Shown here: positions 16,960 through 24,928 of the stretch, piece after piece
How positions within the stretch are numbered: the first letter of the stretch is position 1
Layout: each line of letters starts with the position of its first letter
Source: Proteiniphilum sp. UBA4977
Lineage (GTDB): Bacteria; Bacteroidota; Bacteroidia; Bacteroidales; Dysgonomonadaceae
Assembly (NCBI GenBank): GCA_002398565.1
Contig: DGZP01000003.1
Location: 1,929-40,099 of the forward strand
Length of the DNA: 38,171 bases
Reading direction: 5' to 3'
The notes under the pieces: model-generated
What the model was told of the DNA's origin: nothing
The model's input: the letters and a program-made list of their open reading frames with translations, nothing else
Database searches by the model: none
Position numbers and translations under genes: made by a program

Positions 16960-17953
16960 AATGGATATCGATTTTGTAATTACCTGGGTCGACATGAACG
17001 ATCCGAAATGGAAAGCCGATTTTGCGAAATATACGGGGAAAATCGATAACTCAAAAAATGAGGTTTCGGAAGCCCGTTTCAGGGATCACGGCTTTTTAAA
17101 ATACTGGTTCCGGGGAGTGGAACAATTTGCTCCCTGGGTGAGAAAGATACATTTTGTGACCTGCGGGCAAAAGCCTGAATGGTTAAATATAAATCACCCC
17201 AAACTATCGCTGATAGACCATTCTGACTATATACCCGCTAAATTTCTGCCTGTATTCAACTCCTCTTTGATTGAGATATATTTGCATAAGATTCCCGGAC
17301 TGACTGATCATTTTGTCTATTTCAACGACGATTTTTTCATCATCGACCATCTCTCCGCAGATCGTTTTTTTACCGGGGGTCTGCCCAACGACATAGCTGC
17401 ATTCCGGCATAATTCGGGTATTGGCTTATGGTCTAAATGTCTGAAAAACAATATTCGCATTATCAATGAGCGGTTCGACAAGAAAACGGTACAGAAACGG
17501 GATCATCACAAATGGTTCCACCCCTCCTATGGGAAAAAAAGTAATCTGACACGATTGCTGAAACCATACAGTAAATTTGTAACACTTATTACCCCGCACA
17601 ATGCACAACCCTATCTGAAATCGACCTTCGAAGAGGTGTGGGAATATGCAGGGGATAAGCTTGCCGCGGTTTCGGAAAACCGCTTTCGCAGTTCCGAAGA
17701 TTACACACAGGAGTTGTTCAGGGCCTGGCAGATATGCCGGTCCCACTTTGAGCCCTACAACACCTATCGTGACACCAAGATGTTCCCTTTGGTGCTAAGA
17801 TCAAAGCAGGCCATAGAAGCCATTTACAATCAGAAATACAAGCTTATCTGTCTGAACGACAACGCACACATCGTAAACTACGAAAAGGTGATGCAGGAGC
17901 TGGAGAAAGCTTTTGAAACAATTTTACCGGAGAAGTCCGGCTTTGAATTGTGA
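16952..17953 (+). CDS. Stealth-family sugar-phosphate transferase (first copy)
   Basis: Stealth proteins transfer hexose-1-phosphate to glycans, building phosphodiester-linked polysaccharides (capsule synthases such as SacB; related to the animal GlcNAc-1-phosphotransferase). All four conserved regions are recognisable: CR1 IDFVITWVDMNDPKW (6-20), CR2 from EARFRDHGFLKYWFRGVE to HFVYFNDDFFI (40-130, with the NDD acidic cluster at 125-127), CR3 around KFVTLITPHNAQPYLKSTF, and CR4 LICLNDNA near the C terminus. The ATG at 16952 overlaps gltX by 8 bases and ATG 16961 is an alternative; longer starts inside gltX are unlikely. It faces DUF5672 and a second Stealth gene 6 bases away, so the cluster probably acts on one surface glycan. 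The sugar is unknown. Confidence 0.88.
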   Translation: MSKMDIDFVITWVDMNDPKWKADFAKYTGKIDNSKNEVSEARFRDHGFLKYWFRGVEQFAPWVRKIHFVTCGQKPEWLNINHPKLSLIDHSDYIPAKFLPVFNSSLIEIYLHKIPGLTDHFVYFNDDFFIIDHLSADRFFTGGLPNDIAAFRHNSGIGLWSKCLKNNIRIINERFDKKTVQKRDHHKWFHPSYGKKSNLTRLLKPYSKFVTLITPHNAQPYLKSTFEEVWEYAGDKLAAVSENRFRSSEDYTQELFRAWQICRSHFEPYNTYRDTKMFPLVLRSKQAIEAIYNQKYKLICLNDNAHIVNYEKVMQELEKAFETILPEKSGFEL

Positions 17954-17959
17954 ACTGAT

Positions 17960-18766
17960 TTATTCGGTTTTCATATAAGGAATATGATCCCGCCAAAAGA
18001 CAGGATCATGTACCAGGGGGGCATGACATCCAAATGGCAATTGCTTATTCATGATGTCATAGGCAAAAGAGGGATGATTTTCCAGAGAAAATCTACAGGC
18101 CTCGCGCCAGACCGGTTTTGTGAATTTTTCGTACAATTGGGGTCCTTCGATACTCCAAAAAACATCTTCGTTGTATAATGCTCGTTTGGAAAGTTGTTTT
18201 TCTAAATAGAGGTTTAATATGGGTCTCGCCTCGTCCGATTCAAGTATTTTTATAAAAGTATCAATCCTGCGTAATGACAGCCCGCCGTTGCCTACATTAT
18301 TATAATGTCTTACCTTGTTCCTCAAACGGGATGAAAATATCCATGGAAATATATCGACTGCCTGCAAATATATTTTTGCCTTCTTTATTTTATGAGGCCT
18401 GAGCCATGGTGCTCCTATATAATCGTAATTTTTATTACACCAATACTGAAGGTCGGGTTTAAATAAATAAGCATCGGTCTGATGTATCAGCATGTATTTA
18501 TAATTGCTAAACCGTTTATAGAAATCCAGGCAGAGCATCAGCCTGTTGTAACCTAATTTCCCGACAAAAAAATGATTTTCAAATCTTTCGATCGAGAAAT
18601 TTGAAAACACAGCGAAACTTTTATCAATGGTAAAAGAATCGGGCATGATAAAGACCTTCTTCATACCCGGTGTCATTGCGACAGCCTGCTTTATTACAAT
18701 TATATCATTCTTCTCCAGCGGCTTATAAACCGGGATAATTATTATGCAATCTTCAATATTATGCAT
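17960..18766 (-). CDS. DUF5672-family protein, probable glycan-related transferase
   Basis: This 268-residue protein matches the DUF5672 family. The recognisable stretch runs through NRLMLCLDFYKRFSNYKYML, then IHQTDAYLFKPDLQYWC and NYDYIGAPWL (about 93-142), and later VGNGGLSLRR and NEDVFWS. The order QTDA, DYIGAPW, GNGGLSLR and EDVF resembles the layout of GT-A type glycosyltransferases (acidic metal site, acceptor loop, catalytic ED), so a glycosyltransferase role is plausible but not demonstrated. It has no signal peptide. It is the last gene of a minus-strand group GT4-Stealth-DUF5672, 66 bases after the Stealth stop. Its DNA is notably AT-rich: several lines I counted are 32-37% G+C, against about 50% or more in the housekeeping genes. 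Confidence 0.75.
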   Translation of the reverse strand: MHNIEDCIIIIPVYKPLEKNDIIVIKQAVAMTPGMKKVFIMPDSFTIDKSFAVFSNFSIERFENHFFVGKLGYNRLMLCLDFYKRFSNYKYMLIHQTDAYLFKPDLQYWCNKNYDYIGAPWLRPHKIKKAKIYLQAVDIFPWIFSSRLRNKVRHYNNVGNGGLSLRRIDTFIKILESDEARPILNLYLEKQLSKRALYNEDVFWSIEGPQLYEKFTKPVWREACRFSLENHPSFAYDIMNKQLPFGCHAPLVHDPVFWRDHIPYMKTE

Positions 18767-18832
18767 GAATTTTTAATGATGCTATTCTAAAGGATTTCTT
18801 TTAATTTTTATTCCCGGCTACTCTCTGTTAAC

Positions 18833-19777
18833 TTAACGTTCAAAGGAAGATTTCTCAGGAAAGAGCGTCGAGAGGAAAGGCTCCACCCTTTCTCTGTCGG
18901 CGTCGGTAGCATGATGGCTGTCGTTCAGGCAAAAGAGAACCGGCTGATACGTACGAATAAATTCCATGAAATCGGGCTTGTGCAGACGTATTCTGCAAGA
19001 TTCCCTCCTGGTCACATACCGCAGCGTTCCCCTTTTCACAGCCAGAGCATAATAGAGGTAAATAATACGTTGTATGTCATCCACGCTTCTGAAATGATGG
19101 GTGATGGTGGAACCTATCTCCCGACGGAAGAGGTTATCCGAAACACGCTGATAATCAGACTTCAGATAGGAATCGATGTTGTGATGAGGTGTACCCGAAT
19201 AGTATTTCCCGAGCCTTTCATCGATGAGTAAAGCAGCCCTTTCGATGGTTTTCCGGTAAATATTAGTGTGTAGTTTGAATCTCTTTCTGCATTTGTTGAT
19301 CCATTTATTGGTGAAAGCACGTTGTAATCTCACAATAGGCATGCCTTCATCCGTGAAAAAGAAAGCGGGATCCACTTTTGCATTGAAAAACATATCGTCA
19401 TTCGCATAGAGGAAATGCTCCGACAACCCGGCAATTTTATATAAAAAATGCTCTATAATCACTGAATTATAACAGGGTAATGCCTCAGGCGGAAGCAGTT
19501 CGCGTATGTCTACAATTTCTATTTTTTCATTTTGCTGATCGAGCCATTTTGGTATTTGTCCATCTGTAACAATGAAGATTCTGCGAATCCAGGGAGCATA
19601 TTTCTCAGCTGAGCGCAGAGAATACTTCAGCTCGTTGTTATCGGCGTTGCGTGCCTTGGTGATAGCCTCGGCATTCAGATCGGTTGTTTCTCCCAGGAAC
19701 TGTTTTTTTTTTGCGAGCCATTCCTGATCATTGCCATCTACCCAGAGGTAAACCAGATCAACCTCAAGCGATTTCAT
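18833..19777 (-). CDS. Stealth-family sugar-phosphate transferase (second copy)
   Basis: This is a second Stealth phosphotransferase, clearly different from the one at 16952. CR1 reads VDLVYLWVDGNDQEW (6-20). CR2 contains ARNADNNELKYSLRSAEKYAPW (42-63), IFIVTDGQIPKWL and the acidic HFLYANDDMFF cluster (ANDD at 125-128). CR3 is around TPHHNIDSYLKSDY and CR4 is LFCLNDSHHAT. I chose the ATG at 19777, which overlaps the GT4 stop by 14 bases and starts just before CR1; ATGs at 19789 and upstream would overlap GT4 further. Two distinct copies so close together may add two different phosphodiester linkages, or one may be a paralogue with another acceptor. Confidence 0.87.
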   Translation of the reverse strand: MKSLEVDLVYLWVDGNDQEWLAKKKQFLGETTDLNAEAITKARNADNNELKYSLRSAEKYAPWIRRIFIVTDGQIPKWLDQQNEKIEIVDIRELLPPEALPCYNSVIIEHFLYKIAGLSEHFLYANDDMFFNAKVDPAFFFTDEGMPIVRLQRAFTNKWINKCRKRFKLHTNIYRKTIERAALLIDERLGKYYSGTPHHNIDSYLKSDYQRVSDNLFRREIGSTITHHFRSVDDIQRIIYLYYALAVKRGTLRYVTRRESCRIRLHKPDFMEFIRTYQPVLFCLNDSHHATDADRERVEPFLSTLFPEKSSFER

Positions 19778-20834
19778 ACAATGCTTCATATTCTTCAAAG
19801 TGTTTCTCGCTTGAAAACAACCTGGCATACTCTTTTTCTTTCTCCGCCAGGCTTTCGTTCTGATAAAATTGGGTCAGGTTTTCATCGACCAGTTGCTTCA
19901 TCTCCTGCGGGTAGAAGTTATTCCAGAAATAAGCAAAGTCACCACCAATCTCCCTGAGACTGGTTTCGCGGGATGAAAAGACAGGTTTCCCAAATTGCAT
20001 GGCTTCAATCACAGGCAAGCCAAAACCCTCCAACAGAGAAGGGAAGAAAAAAGCTTCACAGTGCTGGTACATCCATATCTTCTCTCTATGCGACACGGGT
20101 CCTCTCAGAGTAACATTATGGATATGTTCATTCTTGATGCGCTCTTTGATATATCTGGCGTAGCTATTCTGTTTCACATCTGCCTTCATACCTACAATGT
20201 AAAGATGTTTTTCTGGCATCAGTTTCATCATATCAAGCAATACGTGGAAGTTTTTTTTCTTATGAATAATGCCCATTGTAAAGAAAAAAGGCTCTCGGAT
20301 TTGGTGATCGGGTTTCAGCGCCTGATCCTTATCGAGCAAAGTCACCTTGTTGTAGATCACCCTACATTGCTTCTCATTCAAATGAAGATTACGCTCCACC
20401 TCGCTTTTTGTAAAATTGGAAATGCAAACAATCTCATTGGCCCGATGGATTTTTTTTTGCATTTTCCTGTATCTCCGCTCCCTGGCACCGGCGGTTTTCT
20501 CGTAGAGGAAATTCAGATCATGTATGGTCAGTATGAATTTGGTATTCCGCCAGATGGGCCTAAATCGACTTAATTGATGAATGGAGTGCCAGATATCATA
20601 TTTAGGAAAAAGAAAACGGACATGTTTCCGGATGATATTTGTAGAGGAGATATAGTGTACCTCCTCCCCAAAGAGGCCAAAATATTTCTTAGGCAACAGT
20701 AAAGTCAATTCGTAGGGAGCATCTTCTTTTTTATAATGATCTCTGAAATAGATACCGTAACTCAGGGCTATTTGTCCCAATCCCGAATAAATATTTTTAA
20801 GTGAAGAGAGATCAACAAGTAGTCGTTTTTTCAT
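19764..20834 (-). CDS. Family 4 (GT-B) glycosyltransferase
   Basis: This retaining GT-B glycosyltransferase has 356 residues. The C-terminal donor-binding domain contains FFFTMGIIHKKKNFHVLLDMMKL (about 183-205), LYIVGMK, VTLRGPVSHREKIWMYQHCEAFFFPSLLEGFGLPVIEAM (241-279) with the EX7E motif at E269/E277, and GKPVFSS. The N-terminal acceptor domain starts at LLVDLSSLKNIYSGLGQ and includes ILTIHDLNFL, resembling mannosyl- or related transferases of O-antigen clusters. It heads the group with Stealth and DUF5672, and its stop overlaps the Stealth start, so coupled translation is likely. The specific sugar is unknown. Confidence 0.88.
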   Translation of the reverse strand: MKKRLLVDLSSLKNIYSGLGQIALSYGIYFRDHYKKEDAPYELTLLLPKKYFGLFGEEVHYISSTNIIRKHVRFLFPKYDIWHSIHQLSRFRPIWRNTKFILTIHDLNFLYEKTAGARERRYRKMQKKIHRANEIVCISNFTKSEVERNLHLNEKQCRVIYNKVTLLDKDQALKPDHQIREPFFFTMGIIHKKKNFHVLLDMMKLMPEKHLYIVGMKADVKQNSYARYIKERIKNEHIHNVTLRGPVSHREKIWMYQHCEAFFFPSLLEGFGLPVIEAMQFGKPVFSSRETSLREIGGDFAYFWNNFYPQEMKQLVDENLTQFYQNESLAEKEKEYARLFSSEKHFEEYEALYEIA

Positions 20835-20854
20835 ATTTAAACCGAAAATATAAT

Positions 20855-20862
20855 TAACTTTG
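20855..20862 (+). promoter_or_regulatory. Candidate -7 element for the 7TM-HD gene
   Basis: TAACTTTG followed by C is a good Bacteroidota -7 match, but it lies 182 bases before the ATG at 21045. It would create a long leader, which contains the AGCTAC/GTAGCT hairpin at 20887-20902. No clear -33 is visible. Confidence 0.35.
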
Positions 20863-20886
20863 CGTATTTGTCACTTACAGGCAACA

Positions 20887-20902
20887 AGCTACAAAAGTAG
20901 CT
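20887..20902. repeat. Short perfect hairpin overlapping a minus-strand -7-like site
   Basis: AGCTAC (20887-20892) and GTAGCT (20897-20902) are perfect inverted repeats around AAAA. The minus strand of 20892-20899 reads TACTTTTG, a consensus -7 element that could serve the GT4 gene about 58 bases downstream. The site could thus be a promoter with dyad symmetry for GT4, or a leader hairpin of the 7TM-HD transcript. The rest of the 210-base divergent gap shows nothing further that I recognise. Confidence 0.4.
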
Positions 20903-21044
20903 GATTTAATTCAATTACGAAAACCCGGAAATATAAACCGGTAATTGTCGGACCAAAAATTAAGCCCTGCCGTTTTCCGCGAAAAAAAATAATAAATAAT
21001 TCCGATTGTTGTACAAACAACCTACAAAGTTAATTTCCAGGAGT

Positions 21045-23135
21045 ATGAATGCAACACATGTTACATCGAAAAGAAAAAAAACCCGGATAAGGACAAAGGT
21101 ATTTGTACCCCTTGTTTTTATTACTGCCATACTTTTTGTCACCTATTTTTTTCCGCGTCAGGGAAGTTTCAAATACTCCTTCAACGAGGGCAGGCCCTGG
21201 CAATATGGCCTTCTAACAGCGTCTTTTGATTTTCCCATATACAAGCCCGCAGATCAGCTGAAAGCGGAACAAGACAGTATCCTGGAATACTATGAACCTT
21301 ATTTTGAGATAGATGAAGAGGTACAAAAAAATGCACTTGCCGACTTTGACGCCGATGTAAACCTGAACGAGAAGCTCTCCGGATTACAACCGGAATACAA
21401 ATTATACATACGAGAGAAGCTGCAATCGTTATACGCAAAAGGAATCATGCGTTCAGCGGACTATGACAGAATACTGGACTCCGCCACAGGCTCCTTGCGA
21501 ATAAAAAAGGGGAATGTTGCCGAATCACGTAATATTGAAACTTTTTTTACAATCCGTTCCGCATACGAAAAAATATTAAATGACGTTCCCTCCAATATTG
21601 AAGCCTCAATCATACAGTCTGCTGATATCAACAATTATATCCACGAAAATGTGATTTATGATGCCCAAACCTCGGAGAAAGCACAGGATGAATTTATTCA
21701 GCAGATCGACATCAGCCGGGGAATGGTACAACAGGGTCAGCGTATCATTGACCAGGGTGAAATTGTGGATGCGAAGACCTTTAATATTCTCTCTTCACTG
21801 AAACGTGTCACTGAAGAGCGGAGTGGCGGTTCCTCCAGAAACAGCCGGATCATCTTCGGTCAGTTTCTGCTGGTCATGCTGATGTTTTGTTCTTTTTATC
21901 TTTATCTTCTTTACTTCAGGCCTGCCGAGTACCGGAACCGGAAGCATGTAATCTTCATGGTGTTGCTGATCGTCCTTTTTTTACTGCTTACGGCTATCAC
22001 CGTCAGATTCGATCTTTTCAGTGTCTATATTATCCCGTATGCCATCGTCACTATCCTTATCCGCACCTTCATCGATTCCAGAACTGCCCTGTTTGCAAGT
22101 CTTATCACTATCATACTGAGTTCGCTCATGGTTCCCTTCCCTTTTGAGTTCATTGTGATTCAGATATCGGTAGCCATGGTCTCCATATTCATGCTGAAAG
22201 AATTGTCGGAACGATCTCAGCTGATACGAAGCTCTTTCTTTATTCTGCTTACTTACATCCTGGTCTATCTGGGTCTGATCATGCATCAGGAAGGAAGTCT
22301 GAAAGAGGGTGACTGGCTGATGCTGGTTTATTTCCTGATTAACTTCATCTTCATTATGTTCTCCTACTCGTTGGTCTATCTTGTGGAAAAATCGTTCGGT
22401 TTTATTTCCGGTGTGACCCTGGTGGAACTTTCCAACATCAACAAACCGTTGTTGAAAGAACTCTCGGAGAAAGCGCCCGGCACTTTTCAACACTCATTGC
22501 AGGTTTCCAACCTGGGAATGGCAGCAGCGGCTAAAATCGGTGCCAATGCCTCGCTGATCAGAACAGGAGCTTTGTATCATGATGTAGGCAAGATGACGAA
22601 TCCTGCTTTTTTCACAGAGAATCAGGCTCCCGGGATGAATCCGCATGCGGGCCTTCCTTTCGAAGAAAGTGCACGCATCATCATCAGCCATGTGAAAGAC
22701 GGGGTAAAGATTGCACAAAAACACAATGTCCCGCAACAGATCGTTGATTTCATTGAAACGCACCACGGAACCAGTGTACCCAAGTATTTCTATATATCAT
22801 GGAAAAATGCCAATCCCGGAAAGGAGATCAATGAGGCCGACTTCCATTATCCGGGACCGAATCCTTTCTCAAAGGAGACAGCCATTATGATGATGGCCGA
22901 CGCCGTGGAAGCATCCTCGAGAAGCTTACCGGAATACACCGAGTTGTCTCTGCGCAACCTTGTGGATAAAATTATTGATACACAGCTAAACGAAGGCTAT
23001 TTCAAACTGGCACCCATTACCTTCCGTGATATCCAAACCGTGAAAGATGTTTTTGTAGACAAGTTGAAGACGATTTACCATTCGCGCATCGCCTATCCCG
23101 AGTTAAAGCAGCCGGTTACTCCCACTCAATCGTAG
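21045..23135 (+). CDS. 7TM-HD phosphohydrolase (PgpH-like, probable cyclic dinucleotide phosphodiesterase)
   Basis: The protein has the 7TMR-HD architecture. There is one N-terminal membrane helix (about 17-35) and an extracytoplasmic 7TMR-HDED domain (about 40-270). A block of about seven membrane helices (about 275-455) and a cytoplasmic HD domain (about 475-680) follow. The metal-binding motif includes TFQHSLQVSNLG (first His), LYHDVGKM (His512-Asp513), AIMMMADAVEASSRS and ETHHGTS. In Firmicutes, proteins of this architecture (PgpH) hydrolyse c-di-AMP; the same role here is inferred. I chose the ATG at 21045 (696 residues) over an in-frame TTG at 21006. The final six codons overlap the end of guaA on the other strand. 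Confidence 0.88.
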   Translation: MNATHVTSKRKKTRIRTKVFVPLVFITAILFVTYFFPRQGSFKYSFNEGRPWQYGLLTASFDFPIYKPADQLKAEQDSILEYYEPYFEIDEEVQKNALADFDADVNLNEKLSGLQPEYKLYIREKLQSLYAKGIMRSADYDRILDSATGSLRIKKGNVAESRNIETFFTIRSAYEKILNDVPSNIEASIIQSADINNYIHENVIYDAQTSEKAQDEFIQQIDISRGMVQQGQRIIDQGEIVDAKTFNILSSLKRVTEERSGGSSRNSRIIFGQFLLVMLMFCSFYLYLLYFRPAEYRNRKHVIFMVLLIVLFLLLTAITVRFDLFSVYIIPYAIVTILIRTFIDSRTALFASLITIILSSLMVPFPFEFIVIQISVAMVSIFMLKELSERSQLIRSSFFILLTYILVYLGLIMHQEGSLKEGDWLMLVYFLINFIFIMFSYSLVYLVEKSFGFISGVTLVELSNINKPLLKELSEKAPGTFQHSLQVSNLGMAAAAKIGANASLIRTGALYHDVGKMTNPAFFTENQAPGMNPHAGLPFEESARIIISHVKDGVKIAQKHNVPQQIVDFIETHHGTSVPKYFYISWKNANPGKEINEADFHYPGPNPFSKETAIMMMADAVEASSRSLPEYTELSLRNLVDKIIDTQLNEGYFKLAPITFRDIQTVKDVFVDKLKTIYHSRIAYPELKQPVTPTQS

Positions 23136-24636
23136 CAGGTGGTTTCGATGAGATATCGTAAACCACACGGTTTACTCCTTTTACCTTATTAATAATCTCG
23201 TTCGACACCTTCGCCAGAAATTCATAGGGAAGATGAGCCCAGTCGGCTGTCATAGCGTCGGTAGAGGTTACTGACCGCAAAGCGATCGTGTTTTCATAGG
23301 TACGTTCATCACCCATCACACCCACAGACTGTACCGGCAACAGGATGGCTCCCGCCTGCCAGACCTTGTCGTAAAGCCCTGCAGCGCGAAGACCGGAAAT
23401 AAATATATCATCCGCTTCCTGCACGATACGCACCTTCTCGGGAGTGATGCTCCCCAGTATACGTATTCCCAGGCCGGGTCCGGGAAAAGGATGACGGTGA
23501 ATAAGGCTTTCCTGCATACCAAGCTCAAGGCCTATTTTTCGTACTTCGTCCTTGAAGAGGAGGCGGAGCGGCTCACAAAGTTTCAGGTGCATCTTTTCAG
23601 GTAGCCCGCCCACATTGTGATGGCTTTTAATAGTTACCCCCGTAATTGATAGCGATTCAATGATGTCGGGGTAAATGGTCCCCTGCGCGAGCCATTTGAT
23701 ATCCTGAAGCTTGTGCGCCTCACGCTCAAATATATCGATAAATCCTTTTCCAATGATTTTGCGTTTTCTCTCCGGATCGGTCACTCCCTCCAGCTCATTG
23801 TAGAAATGCTGTTTCGCATCCACACCAATCACGTTCAGTCCCAAATGGGCATAATTATCGAGCACTGTTTCGAATTCGTTTTTCCGTAACAACCCGTGAT
23901 CCACAAATATGCAGGTAAGATTCTTACCGATTGCCTTATTTAGCAGTACTGCCGTCACAGAGGAATCTACTCCTCCCGACAGTGCCAGGATCACTTTATC
24001 ATTCCCCAACTGTGTTTTCAGGTCATCAACGGTGGCCGCAATGAAGGATGCGGGAGTCCAGTCCTTTTTCACACCGCATATCGTCAGAAAATTATCCAAT
24101 ATCCTTATGCCCTGTTCGGTATGAAATACCTCCGGATGAAATTGCAGTCCCCATGTCTCTTCGCTGTCTATTTTATAGGCTGCCAGAATAACATCTTCAG
24201 TGGAAGCAATTAACCTGAAATGATCGGGGACTTGTACAATTGTATCGCCATGCGACATCCATACCTGACTGTTCGTAGGCAGGCCACCCAAAAGAGGGTC
24301 GTTGCACTCTACCACCCGCAGATGTGCACGGCCATACTCCCGGGAATTGGTTTTCCCTACTTCTCCACCGTCAGTGTACGCCATTAACTGGGCACCATAA
24401 CAGATGCCGAGAACGGGATATTTACCACGTATACTGCTTAAGTCGGTCTTAAATGCATGATCGTCGTTCACGGAGAAGGGACTTCCGGAAAGAATTACTC
24501 CTTTTACCGATTCATCGCCAAAAGGGAATTTATTATATGGTACAATTTCGCAGTAAGTATTTAAATCTCTCACTCGCCTGCCTATAAGCTGTGTTGTTTG
24601 CGAACCAAAATCGAGGATTATAATTTTTTCGTGCAT
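23116..24636 (-). CDS. guaA: GMP synthase (glutamine-hydrolysing)
   Basis: GuaA converts XMP to GMP using glutamine and ATP. The N-terminal class I glutamine amidotransferase has its nucleophile Cys79 in GICYGAQL and the His/Glu pair in LQFHPEVFHTEQG (H167, E169). The ATP pyrophosphatase domain has the P-loop LSGGVDSS (219-226). The C-terminal dimerisation domain ends with the invariant KPPATIEWE. The length of 506 residues is normal for a single-chain bacterial GuaA. The ATG at 24636 begins MHEKIIILDFGSQTTQLI. A strong -7 element lies 35 bases upstream. The last 20 bases are shared, in opposite orientation, with the 7TM-HD gene. Confidence 0.97.
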   Translation of the reverse strand: MHEKIIILDFGSQTTQLIGRRVRDLNTYCEIVPYNKFPFGDESVKGVILSGSPFSVNDDHAFKTDLSSIRGKYPVLGICYGAQLMAYTDGGEVGKTNSREYGRAHLRVVECNDPLLGGLPTNSQVWMSHGDTIVQVPDHFRLIASTEDVILAAYKIDSEETWGLQFHPEVFHTEQGIRILDNFLTICGVKKDWTPASFIAATVDDLKTQLGNDKVILALSGGVDSSVTAVLLNKAIGKNLTCIFVDHGLLRKNEFETVLDNYAHLGLNVIGVDAKQHFYNELEGVTDPERKRKIIGKGFIDIFEREAHKLQDIKWLAQGTIYPDIIESLSITGVTIKSHHNVGGLPEKMHLKLCEPLRLLFKDEVRKIGLELGMQESLIHRHPFPGPGLGIRILGSITPEKVRIVQEADDIFISGLRAAGLYDKVWQAGAILLPVQSVGVMGDERTYENTIALRSVTSTDAMTADWAHLPYEFLAKVSNEIINKVKGVNRVVYDISSKPPATIEWE

Positions 24637-24671
24637 AAGATTGAATTATGAAGGAAATATTTTAGCGACTG

Positions 24672-24679
24672 CAAAGATA
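24672..24679 (-). promoter_or_regulatory. -7 element of guaA
   Basis: On the minus strand this reads TATCTTTG followed by C, a full match to TAnnTTTG(C), and lies 35 bases before the guaA ATG. A -33 TTTG at the proper distance is not obvious. An 11-base sequence TTTTAGCGACT (24660-24670) lies at the predicted transcription start and recurs at 24801-24811. Confidence 0.5.
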
Positions 24680-24749
24680 CGAAAAGTATGAAATGAGCAC
24701 TATAATCATTGTCACAAAAGAACATGATTAACGCGAGTGTTCCATACAC

Positions 24750-24776
24750 CATATAAAAAAATGTATCATATAAAAA
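24750..24776. repeat. Direct repeat CATATAAAAA, 17-base period
   Basis: CATATAAAAA occurs at 24750-24759 and again at 24767-24776, so the copies begin 17 bases apart. They lie in the AT-rich middle of the guaA/TPR divergent region. They could be a protein-binding or bent-DNA element, or chance in AT-rich DNA. Confidence 0.4.
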
Positions 24777-24841
24777 TATTGGAAAAGCTCTTCCTGAGAA
24801 TTTTAGCGACTAACTTAAAATCGAATTGTTACTGACATACG

Positions 24842-24888
24842 CAAACAGATAATGAAGAAATTATCTGTTTGAATGAAACAATTCATTC
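24842..24888. repeat. Two tandem inverted repeats upstream of the TPR/PD40 gene
   Basis: A perfect 12-base arm, CAAACAGATAAT (24842-24853), pairs with ATTATCTGTTTG (24860-24871) around a six-base loop GAAGAA. Immediately after, and sharing base 24871, GAATGAA (24871-24877) pairs with TTCATTC (24882-24888). Both lie 20-66 bases upstream of the -7 element at 24908. This is a typical operator position. The stem is followed by GAATG and not by a U-run, so a simple terminator is unlikely. Confidence 0.6.
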
Positions 24889-24907
24889 TTTTTATCTGTA
24901 TTTTTCA

Positions 24908-24915
24908 TATCTTTG
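24908..24915 (+). promoter_or_regulatory. -7 element of the TPR/PD40-NfeD-FloA run
   Basis: TATCTTTG matches TAnnTTTG exactly and ends 13 bases before the ATG at 24929. No -33 TTTG is found at 19-21 bases; the upstream inverted repeats occupy that neighbourhood, which may mean activator dependence. Confidence 0.5.
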
Positions 24916-24928
24916 AATTCAGAAGACA

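Noticed and set aside
24842..24871. Intrinsic terminator
   Set aside because: The perfect 12-bp stem is A/T-rich and is followed by GAATGAAAC, not a T-run. No gene end lies next to it: the flanking genes diverge.
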